From: Candidatus Hodarchaeota archaeon
Lineage (GTDB): Archaea; Asgardarchaeota; Heimdallarchaeia; Hodarchaeales; Hodarchaeaceae
NCBI GenBank assembly: GCA_016840305.1
Contig: JAEOSP010000371.1
Location: forward strand, 1 to 17,295
Reading direction: 5' to 3'
Length of the DNA stretch: 17,295 bases
The position numbers and the translations under genes are program-made. This document shows positions 1 through 8,021 of this stretch, piece by piece (position 1 is the first letter of the stretch; every line of letters starts with the position of its first letter). Below the pieces are notes generated by a model. The model had not been told where the DNA came from, searched no databases, and was given only the letters and a program-made list of their open reading frames with translations.

Positions 1-2
1 CC

Positions 3-125
3 ACTGATTTATCTGAACGAAAAATACCTTCTATTCTTCCTTTAAAACCATCAACAGGGTTTGCACGGTTGTTTACCTTTTTTCAACCCAAGATTGATGC
101 AATTCAAATCAGGACAGGCAATTAA
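3..125 (+). CDS. Partial 3' end of an unidentified plus-strand gene
   Basis: From base 3 an open frame of 40 codons runs to a TAA at 123-125, with no start codon because the window begins inside it. The predicted peptide (…ILPLKPSTGFARLFTFFQP…) has a mixed, protein-like composition. I recognise no family. It would converge on the kelch gene that ends at 287. Forty open codons can occur by chance in AT-rich DNA, so this is a tentative call that rests on the composition and on the lack of any competing frame. Confidence 0.35.
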   Translation, partial: TDLSERKIPSILPLKPSTGFARLFTFFQPKIDAIQIRTGN

Positions 126-286
126 AATGGGGGTTCATAGCCAGGATTTTAAAAATAACTCGAAAATCCTTTAACTACTATAATTTTTTCCGACCATGAC
201 ACTCAACCACCACCCAATAAATAAGGAAAAGTGAGACTCACTGATTTATAATATGCCTTCGCTTTTTTTTATAAATTTCCTTGGTT
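126..286. other. Short intergenic gap between convergent genes
   Basis: This AT-rich gap lies between the partial plus-strand frame and the 3' end of the kelch gene. A run of eight T follows a GC pair at 261-270. It could act as a plus-strand U-rich terminator, but no stem supports it. No clear copy of the dispersed repeat is present; a CACCACCC string near 209 is only a weak match. Confidence 0.3.
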
Positions 287-1603
287 CTAATCAGTTTGAA
301 CTCTTCTTCGATGTATTATTAAAAGAGCTATTAGACTTATAGAACCTACCACAGGAATTATGGGTAAAGGAGTTCCAGAGGTAGTCGTTGATTGGCTTGT
401 ATATTCCTGATATGTATAGATCCACGTTTCATTATTGAAAGAATTCCATTCATCATCTAATTGTCCTCCGAATAAGACCATCTGACTAGTTTCCTCATTA
501 TAAACTACTGTATGCCTCATTCGACGTCCAGGAGAGCTTGAAGGACGCATTTCGGTCCATGCTTTGGTATTATAGTCAAACGCCCAGGTGTCATTCAGAA
601 GAATGTCATCCCAATCATCTCCTCCCCCAGCTCCAAAAGAACCACCGTAAAGAATGGTTCGATTTGCTTTGGAGTCGTAGGCCATGCTAAAATAAGATCG
701 GGGAGAAGGACTATTCATTGTATTTAACTCAGTCCAAGTCTTCGATTCAAAATCAAATGCCCACGTGTCATCCTTGACTCCTCTATCTATTCCACCCTTC
801 AAATAATTATTAGTATATCCTCCGAAGAGGATAACACGATCAGCTTTTGCATCATAAACCATATCGAAAAACCACCGACCTTGGGGTCTTATTGCAGGTG
901 TAACATTGGTCCATGTATTTGTACCATAATCATATATCCATGTATCAGAGGAGAAGTCATTTTCTTTTACATCCCAATACTTAGTGGTGTTTCTTCCACC
1001 AAACATAATGATTCGCTCTGATTGAGTATCGTAAACCATCCCATGAGCATCTCGTGCGGGTGGAGAATGTTTTGGAGTTTTATTAGTCCATGTATTCGTG
1101 TTATAATCGTAAGCCCAAGTATCGCTGAAAAGCTCATCTCCTCCCTCACCTCCAACACCACCGAAGAGGATAACAACATCATGCTTGGCATCATAAGCCA
1201 TAGCACCCCGAGTAGATCTGGATGGCGGTTTAACGCTAGTTGTTATATCCTCCCAAGTATTGGAACTGATAGAATAAGCCCAAAGATCGTCACGGTGAAC
1301 AATGACAGGATAGGGGTTAGCAGATAGCATTTGAAAGCCATCCATTAGAATGACAACGTTAGACTCATTATCGTAAGTCAAATCGAAGTATCCCCGTCCA
1401 GATGGACGTGGGGAAGGATTCAGCTTAGTCCACGTGTTCCCACTTGCATAAGTGTTCTTCTTCACAATAACTGGTTTAGTATTTAGCCATGTTTCTTGAA
1501 ATCCACTGAAATTCTGTTCATAAGTAAGAGGGATAAATTGAATAGCCATTATTACACTTAACGTAATGAGAACATTTGATGTCTTAAATTTCACCATTTT
1601 CAT
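287..1603 (-). CDS. Secreted, membrane-anchored kelch-repeat beta-propeller protein
   Basis: The 438-residue protein has an N-terminal signal-like helix (about residues 5-27) and then about six kelch repeats. They are visible as recurring hydrophobic-GG turns (VILFGGVGG, IIMFGGR, VILFGGYTN, TILYGGSF, MVLFGGQ), each preceded by a YD..A/S..R strand and followed by a DTWAYDY/TWIYDY strand. Together they would form a six-bladed propeller (about 60-400). A short Ser/Thr stretch, one transmembrane helix (about 411-430) and an RRR tail follow, so the propeller should face outside the cell. Kelch propellers usually bind proteins or sugars; no enzyme motif is visible. The ATG lies 8 bp after the upstream DUF3160 stop, which makes it the last gene of the operon. 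A second in-frame ATG two codons later is an alternative start. It ends with TAG. Confidence 0.88.
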   Translation of the reverse strand: MKMVKFKTSNVLITLSVIMAIQFIPLTYEQNFSGFQETWLNTKPVIVKKNTYASGNTWTKLNPSPRPSGRGYFDLTYDNESNVVILMDGFQMLSANPYPVIVHRDDLWAYSISSNTWEDITTSVKPPSRSTRGAMAYDAKHDVVILFGGVGGEGGDELFSDTWAYDYNTNTWTNKTPKHSPPARDAHGMVYDTQSERIIMFGGRNTTKYWDVKENDFSSDTWIYDYGTNTWTNVTPAIRPQGRWFFDMVYDAKADRVILFGGYTNNYLKGGIDRGVKDDTWAFDFESKTWTELNTMNSPSPRSYFSMAYDSKANRTILYGGSFGAGGGDDWDDILLNDTWAFDYNTKAWTEMRPSSSPGRRMRHTVVYNEETSQMVLFGGQLDDEWNSFNNETWIYTYQEYTSQSTTTSGTPLPIIPVVGSISLIALLIIHRRRVQTD

Positions 1604-1611
1604 CTCTAGCT

Positions 1612-4170
1612 TTAGATTTTTCTGTTTTTTAGTTTCTGGTTGATTTCTTTCCTAGAGCTAAGACCATGAACCAGTAATAGTGTGACAACAATTAAAGCTG
1701 TAATAAAATCGAAGCCAGGTGTAGCATTCATTTGTATAGAATCTGAATCAGGATCAGTTGGAATGGTATAAGTAATAGGATCAATGAAGTCAACAATTAT
1801 TTCTTCAGGGTAGCCATCATTTAGATCAATTTGATTTCCTGATAGGAACCACAGAGGGATTTCAAATGCATCTTCTTCTTCATAGATAATACTCGTTGTC
1901 ATCTCTGTAGAGGTCATATAACTCTGAGCCCAAAATCCTCGAGGAACGAATGGAAAAATGCAATTATTATCAAGACTTTCACTCTGACAGGTTATCAAAA
2001 CACCACGCCAATCTTCATCTGTCATTCGATATTCCATTGGTATAATAAATTCATAATAGGAAAGAACCGGTCCGACTGCGAGAATATCTGTTCCATTCCA
2101 CCCAGGAATAATAGCTAGTAGATGCTCTAAATATCCAGTTGCTACTTCTAATATTTTTTCAGTATTGACATCGGTATGGATGTCCGCTATCAGTGATGCT
2201 CGGGAATTAGGTTGATCATTCACAATTGAATATCCGAATTCGAGTAATCCAAGTAATTCACCTAGCCAACCAGCTTCGCACTGACCAGAGGCACTACCAC
2301 AAAAACCACGTGAATATATCTCTTGAACAAAATCTTTGTCTTCAGCAGATAATGTTTTTCCTTGAAGTTCATGATAAGCAATGGCTTCTAGTTTTGTAAG
2401 AATTGTAGTGAAACTGGATAAAATATTATTGATAGAGGCTTCTCCACTATAAATGATATCATTAAATAAATCAATATTTGAGTCAAAGCCTAGTGAATCG
2501 AGTTGGGTAATTGTAGATAAGAAAAGCTGGGTTAATTGGCCTAAAGCTTTGTAAAATTGAGGATAGGGTTCGACATACCCCTCTGGTGTTGAACAGACTG
2601 CTATCCCAAGACCTTGTTTGGCATAAAGAATTGTATCATGTTTTAGATGTGCCCAGGACCCAAGAATAGTAGTAAGTTTCTCATCTATCCAAGCACTCGT
2701 TTTCATAAATTCAGGAGTTATAGGCATTTTGCTTTCGTTAAATTCTGGTTGATAATGTGTTAAATGTTTTAATGCTTCCATCCATTTCCAAGAAAGGGTT
2801 TGTTTTTCATTTGAAGGCCAATCTTCAAGTTCTTGTTTTGTTTTGTTTAGTTGAGCTTGGTATTGGGAGTGATCAATAGTAGAGAGGTATTCATGCGCTC
2901 TTTCGGACTGTAAAACGGTGGTAGCATACTCCAAACCATTGGGAAAGACTTTTGCTCCCCCAGTTATCCAAGGAGATTCGATAAATGGGTAAACCAGGTG
3001 ATTTCCCGCGTAAGTATCAAGAGCTAACCGTTCTCCAAAAAGTAATAGCGATTTACAAGATGAAAGTGTGGCTTGGAGTTTTTCGGGCCAGTTTTCAAGC
3101 GGGACTAATGCATCAATAATAAAGGGATCCTTTGGAGACAAAATAGTATCATCATTGAGAATTAGATTTCGAATATTCTCAATGTCAAGGCTGTTAATAT
3201 CATCAGGGTGCCAAGAGCCAGTACCTTTCACACTAGTAATGACATCATCAAGTATAGGTGGTGCCACCATATATGTTTCGCCAACCAATACATTAAAAAA
3301 CCGATTGAGTTCTTCCCACAAGTCAAATCCAGCGGCATCAATACCCAAATCATCTACTTTTATGTGAGCATATTTCATTGCATAAATTAGGTAGATAGCA
3401 GATCGAACTAATTCTTCAGGGGAGCGATTAAGATATATTTCGCCAGGATACTCATCAAAGAAAAAAGGAATCCTAGATAGCCATTTAAATAGACGAAAAT
3501 AGGTTTTTAGATTTTCAGAACGAGTATAATGACCACGAGGTCGATACATGGTGAAGTCATCAATGAAGCGTTTTGTGGCTTTCGGTTGAAATTGCTCTAT
3601 TGCTTCGAAAATAGTTATTTCATCATAGATTGCGTTAAGAATTTGATTGGTGGGCTCTACAGCAACAGATGGTATATCAACAGTGGGATTTGCGAGTTTA
3701 GCTCCGACAGAAAGATAGATCAATGCATCCTGTACCACAAGGTCGTTTTCCATAACATTAATTTGATTAGTAAAGGTTTCCTTCATTTCTAAACTAAAAA
3801 TCCTAAGAAGGGGGAAGAAAAGAGATTCTTCAGCCTGTTCAAGAATTTTATCAAAAATTAAATGCCAGGCCTGCAACATTGCATCTGTAGTAATAATAAT
3901 TGGTAGATCCTCTTCCCAATAATATCTGTACGCGTCTAACAGATCATCTGTCCCTAGTTTGTTAAGAACGATGAAATTGTTTTTCTCAAGAAGTGTCAAT
4001 TCATCCGATGTCAAATTAAAAGCATTTACCATGCTATCATAATATTCTAGGTCCGAGAGACCGTTATTCATTCTAGAATGGGATTCTGGTGGCGAATTCA
4101 AAGATTGAATTCGTGGTAAGAATAGTATTAGAAAGATAAACACAGATAGACTTTTTTTCAATTTAATCAC
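1612..4170 (-). CDS. DUF3160 family exported protein
   Basis: This 852-residue protein is a clear member of the DUF3160 family, whose biochemical function I do not know. Family blocks seen are PIIITTDAMLQAWHLIFDKI (about 90-109), RPRGHYTRSENLKTYF (210-225), a late DIHTDVNTEKILEVATGYLE block and GPVLSYYEF…MTDEDWRGVL near the C terminus. The N terminus has a signal-peptide-like helix (7-24). The C terminus has one hydrophobic helix (about 825-842) with a basic tail, so the large domain should lie outside the cell on a membrane anchor. The start is GTG, directly after the TGA of the upstream propeller gene, and its stop is 8 bp before the kelch gene, so the three are probably co-transcribed. I see no frameshift or missing block. 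Confidence 0.9.
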   Translation of the reverse strand: MIKLKKSLSVFIFLILFLPRIQSLNSPPESHSRMNNGLSDLEYYDSMVNAFNLTSDELTLLEKNNFIVLNKLGTDDLLDAYRYYWEEDLPIIITTDAMLQAWHLIFDKILEQAEESLFFPLLRIFSLEMKETFTNQINVMENDLVVQDALIYLSVGAKLANPTVDIPSVAVEPTNQILNAIYDEITIFEAIEQFQPKATKRFIDDFTMYRPRGHYTRSENLKTYFRLFKWLSRIPFFFDEYPGEIYLNRSPEELVRSAIYLIYAMKYAHIKVDDLGIDAAGFDLWEELNRFFNVLVGETYMVAPPILDDVITSVKGTGSWHPDDINSLDIENIRNLILNDDTILSPKDPFIIDALVPLENWPEKLQATLSSCKSLLLFGERLALDTYAGNHLVYPFIESPWITGGAKVFPNGLEYATTVLQSERAHEYLSTIDHSQYQAQLNKTKQELEDWPSNEKQTLSWKWMEALKHLTHYQPEFNESKMPITPEFMKTSAWIDEKLTTILGSWAHLKHDTILYAKQGLGIAVCSTPEGYVEPYPQFYKALGQLTQLFLSTITQLDSLGFDSNIDLFNDIIYSGEASINNILSSFTTILTKLEAIAYHELQGKTLSAEDKDFVQEIYSRGFCGSASGQCEAGWLGELLGLLEFGYSIVNDQPNSRASLIADIHTDVNTEKILEVATGYLEHLLAIIPGWNGTDILAVGPVLSYYEFIIPMEYRMTDEDWRGVLITCQSESLDNNCIFPFVPRGFWAQSYMTSTEMTTSIIYEEEDAFEIPLWFLSGNQIDLNDGYPEEIIVDFIDPITYTIPTDPDSDSIQMNATPGFDFITALIVVTLLLVHGLSSRKEINQKLKNRKI

Positions 4171-5574
4171 TCATAAAAACTTTTTTCTTCTATTTTGTAA
4201 GTACCCACAATTTATTAAAGCAACTGGCATTAATATAAGGAAGCTTTGGATCTCTGGAATACTATTGTTATCTACAGTCAAGATTTCCCCCTCAGAATCC
4301 GTTTTAATGAGCCACATATCACCACCGCCAAAATATGGATAGAACCATGGAGCCTCACTAATTCCAGCCAAAGCAAAACCACCATCTGAAGTTTGGACTA
4401 AAGAGTAGGCCATATCATGATAATCCCCACCATAACTCCGATCCCATTGGAGATCTCCGTCATTATCCGTCTTCACCAACCATAAATCAACAAAACTCCC
4501 AATACCTGTCGTAGAAGTAAAACCAGCGAAAGCAAAACCACCATCTGTTGTTTGGACGAGATTTTCAGCCCCTGCTTTTTCTCCTCCTCCATACACGTTT
4601 TTCCACTGTAATAATCCTGATTCGTCTGTTTTCACTAGCCAGATGTCACGATCCCCTACACCTGAAGACCAAGACTGGCCAGTAAAAGCAAATCCGTAAT
4701 CTGTGGTTTGAATGATAGCTTCTACCCATTCTCTTTCAGGACCTCCGTAAGTGTGACTCCACATTAAATTACCAGATTCATCAATTTTTCCGACCCACAT
4801 ATCATCATTTCCTTCACTGTGGGACCAGGAATGTCCAGCAAGAATAAAACCTCCATCAGTTGTCTGAATAAGAGATCTAGCTCTATCATCATCAATTCCA
4901 CCATACGTAGCATTCCACTGAGGAAGACCAGAGGCATCAATTTTCACTAGCCACATATCATCAGCTCCAGCACCGTAAGATGACGTGTATCCTGCGATTA
5001 CAAAACCGTTATCACTTGTCTGGACGATGGCTTCAGCCCATTCACCTTTAGTCCCACCATAAGTCTGATTCCAAAGCAAATTTCCTACTTCATCTGTCTT
5101 TACCAACCACATATCACTATTACCAGTACCAAAGGAAAAAGTTCCTCCAGCAAGCATATAATCCCCTTCACCAGTCTGGATGATAGCAGAAGCCCAATCT
5201 TTAGAAGTACCGCCGAAAGTACAATTCCAAAGTGGGATCCCATAACGGTCAGTCTTAAGTAACCACATATCACTCTGACCAACTCCATAAGACCAGGTGA
5301 TCCCAGCAAGAACAAACCCTCCATCCTCAGCCTGAAGAAGATCTTGGGCATTATCATCAGTACCTTGAAGACCATAGAGATAAGAGAAAGGATTATTATA
5401 TTCAGGAAAAAATGGTATTCCCTCTTTAATGAAGGGAAGTAATATAAAAAAGAACAGAAGGAGGAGTAGCAGTAAAAATGTCTGCTTAAAGCTGTTCAAA
5501 CGATGTAATAAAGACTTTTGTGGTTTATGGGGACAGTGTGGAGAAACTTTAGGAGAAGCACAAGGGATTGTCAA
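4171..5574 (-). CDS. Seven-repeat beta-propeller membrane protein
   Basis: The protein has 467 residues. After a very hydrophobic helix (about residues 32-50) it carries seven repeats of roughly 50-55 residues. Each has the pattern A..L/I(I/V)QT.DGGF.(L/F)AG followed by D(M/I)WLVKTD..G.L.W...YGG, which fits a seven-bladed propeller in an archaeal extracellular repeat family of unknown ligand. The C terminus has a weak hydrophobic segment and a basic RRKK tail. The start is a TTG whose last bases overlap the TGA of the upstream HTH gene (TTGA); a GAGG about ten bases upstream could serve as its ribosome site. Two blades share an identical stretch of DNA (near 4371 and 4530), which suggests blade duplication within the gene. 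It lies second in the operon. Confidence 0.8.
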   Translation of the reverse strand: MTIPCASPKVSPHCPHKPQKSLLHRLNSFKQTFLLLLLLLFFFILLPFIKEGIPFFPEYNNPFSYLYGLQGTDDNAQDLLQAEDGGFVLAGITWSYGVGQSDMWLLKTDRYGIPLWNCTFGGTSKDWASAIIQTGEGDYMLAGGTFSFGTGNSDMWLVKTDEVGNLLWNQTYGGTKGEWAEAIVQTSDNGFVIAGYTSSYGAGADDMWLVKIDASGLPQWNATYGGIDDDRARSLIQTTDGGFILAGHSWSHSEGNDDMWVGKIDESGNLMWSHTYGGPEREWVEAIIQTTDYGFAFTGQSWSSGVGDRDIWLVKTDESGLLQWKNVYGGGEKAGAENLVQTTDGGFAFAGFTSTTGIGSFVDLWLVKTDNDGDLQWDRSYGGDYHDMAYSLVQTSDGGFALAGISEAPWFYPYFGGGDMWLIKTDSEGEILTVDNNSIPEIQSFLILMPVALINCGYLQNRRKKFL

Positions 5575-6035
5575 GTTAAACTCGCCTCAATTTGTTGAAA
5601 GAGAAGGTCACTAAGGTCTGTCGGCCGAATAGCAGTATGCGGAACCTGTAAATTCCGCTCTTGAAATTCCTGAAGTAATACCTTACGACAACTGACAAAA
5701 TCCTCACAATTCTCACATACACCCTTGTGGTCATACCAAACATGAATACCATTAACAGGAGAATAAGTAATATGCACCTGAAGTTTGAATATATGATTAT
5801 AACCTCGGGCATAACCCAATTTTTCATTAAGAAGATCAAGATGTATTTTGTTCATTTGCGCAGCATTTTGAAGAAGAGATTTTACTCGGTTGTTCGCATG
5901 TTTTAAATTTTTACTCACAGTCGCACGAGAAATACCTTTTTTCTCAGCAATCTCCCTTCCATTCAGTTCATTGCGTTTTAGAAGCCATAGCTCAACCTGT
6001 AGAGAGGATGGATACTTAACGGAAAAAAAAGACAT
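5571..6035 (-). CDS. Tfx/sigma-region-4-like HTH transcriptional regulator
   Basis: This 154-residue protein has an N-terminal helix-turn-helix (about residues 12-55) with LNGREIAEKKGISRATVSKN as the turn and recognition helix. The layout resembles archaeal Tfx-type or sigma-70 region-4-like DNA-binding proteins. A mixed alpha/beta region follows, with a cysteine cluster C107-x2-C110-x5-C116 that could bind a metal. The C-terminal 35 residues match nothing I know. It is the first gene of the minus-strand operon and overlaps the next gene by four bases. An inverted repeat sits between its TATA box and its ATG, so autoregulation of the whole operon is a reasonable inference. The ligand or signal is unknown. 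Confidence 0.75.
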   Translation of the reverse strand: MSFFSVKYPSSLQVELWLLKRNELNGREIAEKKGISRATVSKNLKHANNRVKSLLQNAAQMNKIHLDLLNEKLGYARGYNHIFKLQVHITYSPVNGIHVWYDHKGVCENCEDFVSCRKVLLQEFQERNLQVPHTAIRPTDLSDLLFQQIEASLT

Positions 6036-6055
6036 GTTAGCTATAATGAGCTAAC
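6036..6055. promoter_or_regulatory. Putative operator: GTTAGCT-6-AGCTAAC inverted repeat
   Basis: A perfect 7-bp inverted repeat with a six-base loop abuts the ATG of the HTH gene and lies where transcription should start. Further AGCTA-type half-sites follow at about 6067-6074 (AGCTAGCT) and 6080. This is a classic place for a repressor to block the promoter. The HTH protein itself is the obvious candidate binder, by inference only. Confidence 0.55.
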
Positions 6056-6057
6056 CC

Positions 6058-6067
6058 TATATATAAA
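6058..6067 (-). promoter_or_regulatory. TATA box of the HTH/propeller operon
   Basis: On the minus strand the bases read TTTATATATA. The box ends about 22 bases before the ATG at 6035, so transcription would start at or within a few bases of the start codon, giving a leaderless mRNA as is common in archaea. Confidence 0.55.
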
Positions 6068-6160
6068 GCTAGCTATGAATGGCTAAAAATGGAGATTATT
6101 AAACCTATTAACCAGAGTAATACACAACACAGGAATAAGGGGATTAGAAGGAGAAAAATA

Positions 6161-6196
6161 GCTCCTCAGATTATTTATGCTAAGTAAACGAGAGAA
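6161..6196 (+). repeat. Degenerate copy 0 of the dispersed repeat
   Basis: A CTCCT block, an AT-rich stretch and TAAACGAGAG align with the middle of the dispersed repeat (compare 7951-7983) with gaps and several mismatches. The start block and the GAAAATTTCCAC end are missing. It lies about 40 bases before copy 1, so the interval between them contains no gene. This is the least certain copy. Confidence 0.35.
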
Positions 6197-6234
6197 CAAA
6201 TTGCAATAACTATATGAAAAATGATATGACTAAA

Positions 6235-6338
6235 CAGACATAAGATCAGACATTATTTGCTCTAAATCACCACCCACTCTATAGACTGACTCCTGAACGA
6301 TTTTTATTAAGAATTATGAGAGGACTGAAAATTTCCAC
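6235..6338 (+). repeat. Dispersed repeat, copy 1 (full length, reference)
   Basis: This 104-bp copy contains every block of the repeat in order: CAGACATAAGATCAGA, CACCCACTCTATAGACTGA, CTCC, an AT-rich spacer, GAGAGGACTG and AAAATTTCCAC. It lies between the divergent HTH operon and the toxin-antitoxin operon. The first block is identical in copies 5 and 7, and the last 23 bases (running two past the end) are identical in copy 6. Confidence 0.85.
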
Positions 6339-6446
6339 TTGAAAACAATGATGAGTAGGTTTTCGAGTAGTAGTAGTAGTGGATTATTCAAGCTAAGCAA
6401 AAATCTTAAATACTTGATAAATCATCAAATAGCTAGGTGATTTGAA
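6339..6446 (+). promoter_or_regulatory. Leader and promoter region of the toxin-antitoxin operon
   Basis: The stretch holds a short GTA microsatellite (about 6366-6380), a TATA-like CTTAAATAC near 6405-6413 that is about 35 bases before the TTG start, and an AGGTGA ribosome-binding site at 6435-6440. The 12-mer TAGCTAGGTGAT (6430-6441) occurs again at 17149-17160. Confidence 0.4.
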
Positions 6447-6689
6447 TTGACACTTGGGAGTATCGTCAAAGTGACAAACCGAGGAATGATAACCATTCCT
6501 GCTAACCTTCGAAAAAAATATGGGCTTAAAGATGGCGATAAAGTAGTAGTCATAGAGGATGAAGGAATGTTGAAAATTATACCAGTAGAATCTATTCAAA
6601 GTCTTCAGAACAGATCTATAACAGCAAAAGAAATGGTAGGAATTCTAAAAAAATCCAGAGAAGAAGAGCTAGAGCGAGAAGAGCAATGA
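6447..6689 (+). CDS. AbrB/MazE-family antitoxin
   Basis: The 80-residue protein begins with a SpoVT/AbrB swapped-hairpin DNA-binding domain (about 4-50: IVKVTNRGMITIPANLRKKY, then GLKDGDKVVVIEDEGMLKIIPV). A charged helical tail (SREEELEREEQ) follows, which in such pairs wraps the toxin. Binding its own promoter and neutralising the PIN-domain partner is the expected role. The TTG start is supported by AGGTGA six bases upstream and by the AbrB fold beginning right after it. It overlaps the toxin gene by four bases (ATGA), so the two are translationally coupled. The pair is the only cargo between repeat copies 1 and 2. Confidence 0.88.
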   Translation: MTLGSIVKVTNRGMITIPANLRKKYGLKDGDKVVVIEDEGMLKIIPVESIQSLQNRSITAKEMVGILKKSREEELEREEQ

Positions 6690-7096
6690 AACAGAAAATT
6701 TGTCTTGACACAGGACCAATTACACTACATTTTACTAAAGATGAACCAAAAGATATTACAGATCTTATGCAAGGAATTAAAAGTCTAAAAATTGAAGCTC
6801 ATGTCATTCCACCTATCTTAGTAGAAGTTTTTAATCATTTATGCATAGCAAAGGGAAAATCATTCGCAGAAGCAAGTATAAGTGCCTTACAATTGAATTA
6901 TCCCCTAGTAATTGTACCCATAAATAATGATATTGTCTTAAAAGCAGGAGGATTAAAATGCCAATATCGACGGATTCTATCGTACTTTGATTGTCTAGTC
7001 ATCGCCTATGCATTAAATGAGAAACTGGTACTTCATACGACCGAAAAAGAACTGCCTGCGATCCAGAATCTAAATGTAAAGATATATTCTTTTTAG
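6686..7096 (+). CDS. PIN-domain (VapC-like) ribonuclease toxin
   Basis: This 136-residue PIN-domain protein is probably a metal-dependent endoribonuclease toxin. Acidic residues fit the fold: D8 in CLDTGP, E47 in ILVEVF, D102 in LSYFDCLVIAYAL, and TTEKEL (E120) where many relatives have TTDKDF. The Asp-to-Glu change at the last position is worth noting but need not abolish activity. The start overlaps the antitoxin stop. The TAG stop (7094-7096) falls inside repeat copy 2, so the last bases of the gene are also repeat sequence. The unusual pairing of an AbrB antitoxin with a PIN toxin is well known in archaea. Confidence 0.85.
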   Translation: MKQKICLDTGPITLHFTKDEPKDITDLMQGIKSLKIEAHVIPPILVEVFNHLCIAKGKSFAEASISALQLNYPLVIVPINNDIVLKAGGLKCQYRRILSYFDCLVIAYALNEKLVLHTTEKELPAIQNLNVKIYSF

Positions 7097-7124
7097 AAAA
7101 CGAGAGGAATGAAAATTTCCACAC
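7091..7124 (+). repeat. Dispersed repeat, copy 2 (3' half only)
   Basis: TTTTTAG…CGAGAGG.ATGAAAATTTCCACAC matches the second half of the repeat. The first half is absent because the PIN gene occupies that place, and the gene's TAG stop lies within the copy. It is in the same orientation as all other copies. Confidence 0.7.
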
Positions 7125-7427
7125 GGTTAGTCTAATGGGATATAAAAACAGAATTTTTCTTTCTTTTTCCTCAACCATTTTTTGTTCCCATAACTGGTTC
7201 AATTATGCATTATTTTTTCCAAAAACTTCTAAAAATACCCATTTTCTAATAATGAATTTTAAAATCTATAAATTCTTATTGAAAATCCTTCACTTTATTT
7301 GGGGATAGTTAAATAGTATCAATGACTGGATCTATCCAACTCTCCGTTTGATATTAATGTACATAATTAAAATTAAGACCTTATTTCTTAAGTTCATTTT
7401 TTCTGAACAAACTGGTGGATTAAAAGA
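7125..7427 (+). other. Intergenic gap with U-rich tract and probable promoter
   Basis: About 300 bases follow copy 2 without a supported gene. The pyrimidine tract at 7151-7172 (two runs of T) could end transcription of the toxin-antitoxin operon. TTTAAAATCTATAAATTC at about 7258-7275 and TTAAATAG near 7309 are TATA-like, but their distance from the next start (over 100 bases) leaves the promoter unresolved. I see no convincing coding remnant. Confidence 0.3.
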
Positions 7428-7871
7428 ATGACCTATGAAACTTTTCAACCAAATGATACTAAACACTGGATTACTTGGTTAGCGCGCATAGTTGGCCTTT
7501 TAGAGATGATAACTGGAGTTGGAGTTATATTACTGGGTTTATACACCATTGTTACTGCAATTATGGATCTAGAAAACGCATCTGCCACCATTATTGGTGA
7601 AGATTTAACAGCGATCTTTGGCGGGTTATTCCTCCTCTTTATGGGCGGCCTCATAATTGTAGGTGGCATTATCTTACTTATTGGATTGGGATTATGGAAA
7701 CTTAGTTCGTTTTCCTTGTGGCTTCATATTCTTGGAGTCATTCTATATATTGGGAATGGATTTCTGTCCTTACCTGCCACGATTGATCCCTTATCTCTCG
7801 AGATCCTCTCATTAGGAGCAGCAGCGATCTTTGGGATATATTTGATTCTTATCAGATCAAAATTCAATTAG
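7428..7871 (+). CDS. Small four-helix membrane protein, unknown function
   Basis: The 147-residue protein has about four hydrophobic helices (around residues 20-48, 60-88, 92-112, 122-142) and a short polar N terminus. Glycine-rich packing motifs are evident (FMGGLIIVGGIILLIGLG). I do not recognise a family with certainty; small DUF2127-like or similar integral membrane proteins have this layout. The ATG at 7428 lacks a strong ribosome site. It is the only gene between repeat copies 2 and 3, and ends with TAG about 60 bases before copy 3. Confidence 0.7.
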   Translation: MTYETFQPNDTKHWITWLARIVGLLEMITGVGVILLGLYTIVTAIMDLENASATIIGEDLTAIFGGLFLLFMGGLIIVGGIILLIGLGLWKLSSFSLWLHILGVILYIGNGFLSLPATIDPLSLEILSLGAAAIFGIYLILIRSKFN

Positions 7872-7933
7872 CAGTAGGCTAAAGTGTTTTTGACTATATG
7901 TGTTAGATTAGTATACTAGATCCACTCTTATTT

Positions 7934-8000
7934 CCACTTCTATTGACTGACTCCTAAAGGCTATTAATATTAATTAAACGAGATGGCTGAAAATTTCCAC
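7934..8000 (+). repeat. Dispersed repeat, copy 3
   Basis: CCACTTCTATTGACTGACTC through CTAAAGGCT, an AT-rich spacer, TAAACGAGA, and GGCTGAAAATTTCCAC match the repeat. The block CTGACTCCTAAAGGCT is identical in copies 4 and 8. The CAGACATAAG start block is not recognisable upstream. A V4R gene remnant ends 22 bases past its 3' end. Confidence 0.8.
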
Positions 8001-8021
8001 ACCGACCTCTTAGAGTATGTA

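Noticed and set aside
209..225. Further dispersed-repeat copy near 209
   Set aside because: Only a short CACCACCC string matches; no other block of the repeat follows.
6235..6338. Insertion sequence or MITE with terminal inverted repeats
   Set aside because: The two ends (CAGACATAAG and the reverse complement of GAAAATTTCCAC) do not match each other, and no target-site duplication is evident. A MITE without inverted repeats cannot be fully excluded.
6321..6356. C/D-box sRNA (ATGATGA and CTGA boxes near copy 1)
   Set aside because: The boxes are in the wrong order (CTGA before ATGATGA), and the similar ATGATGA near copy 3 is explained by the V4R coding remnant.
6999..7202. Minus-strand frame over the end of the PIN gene and repeat copy 2
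   Set aside because: It is a shadow of the toxin gene and the repeat, with no recognisable domain.
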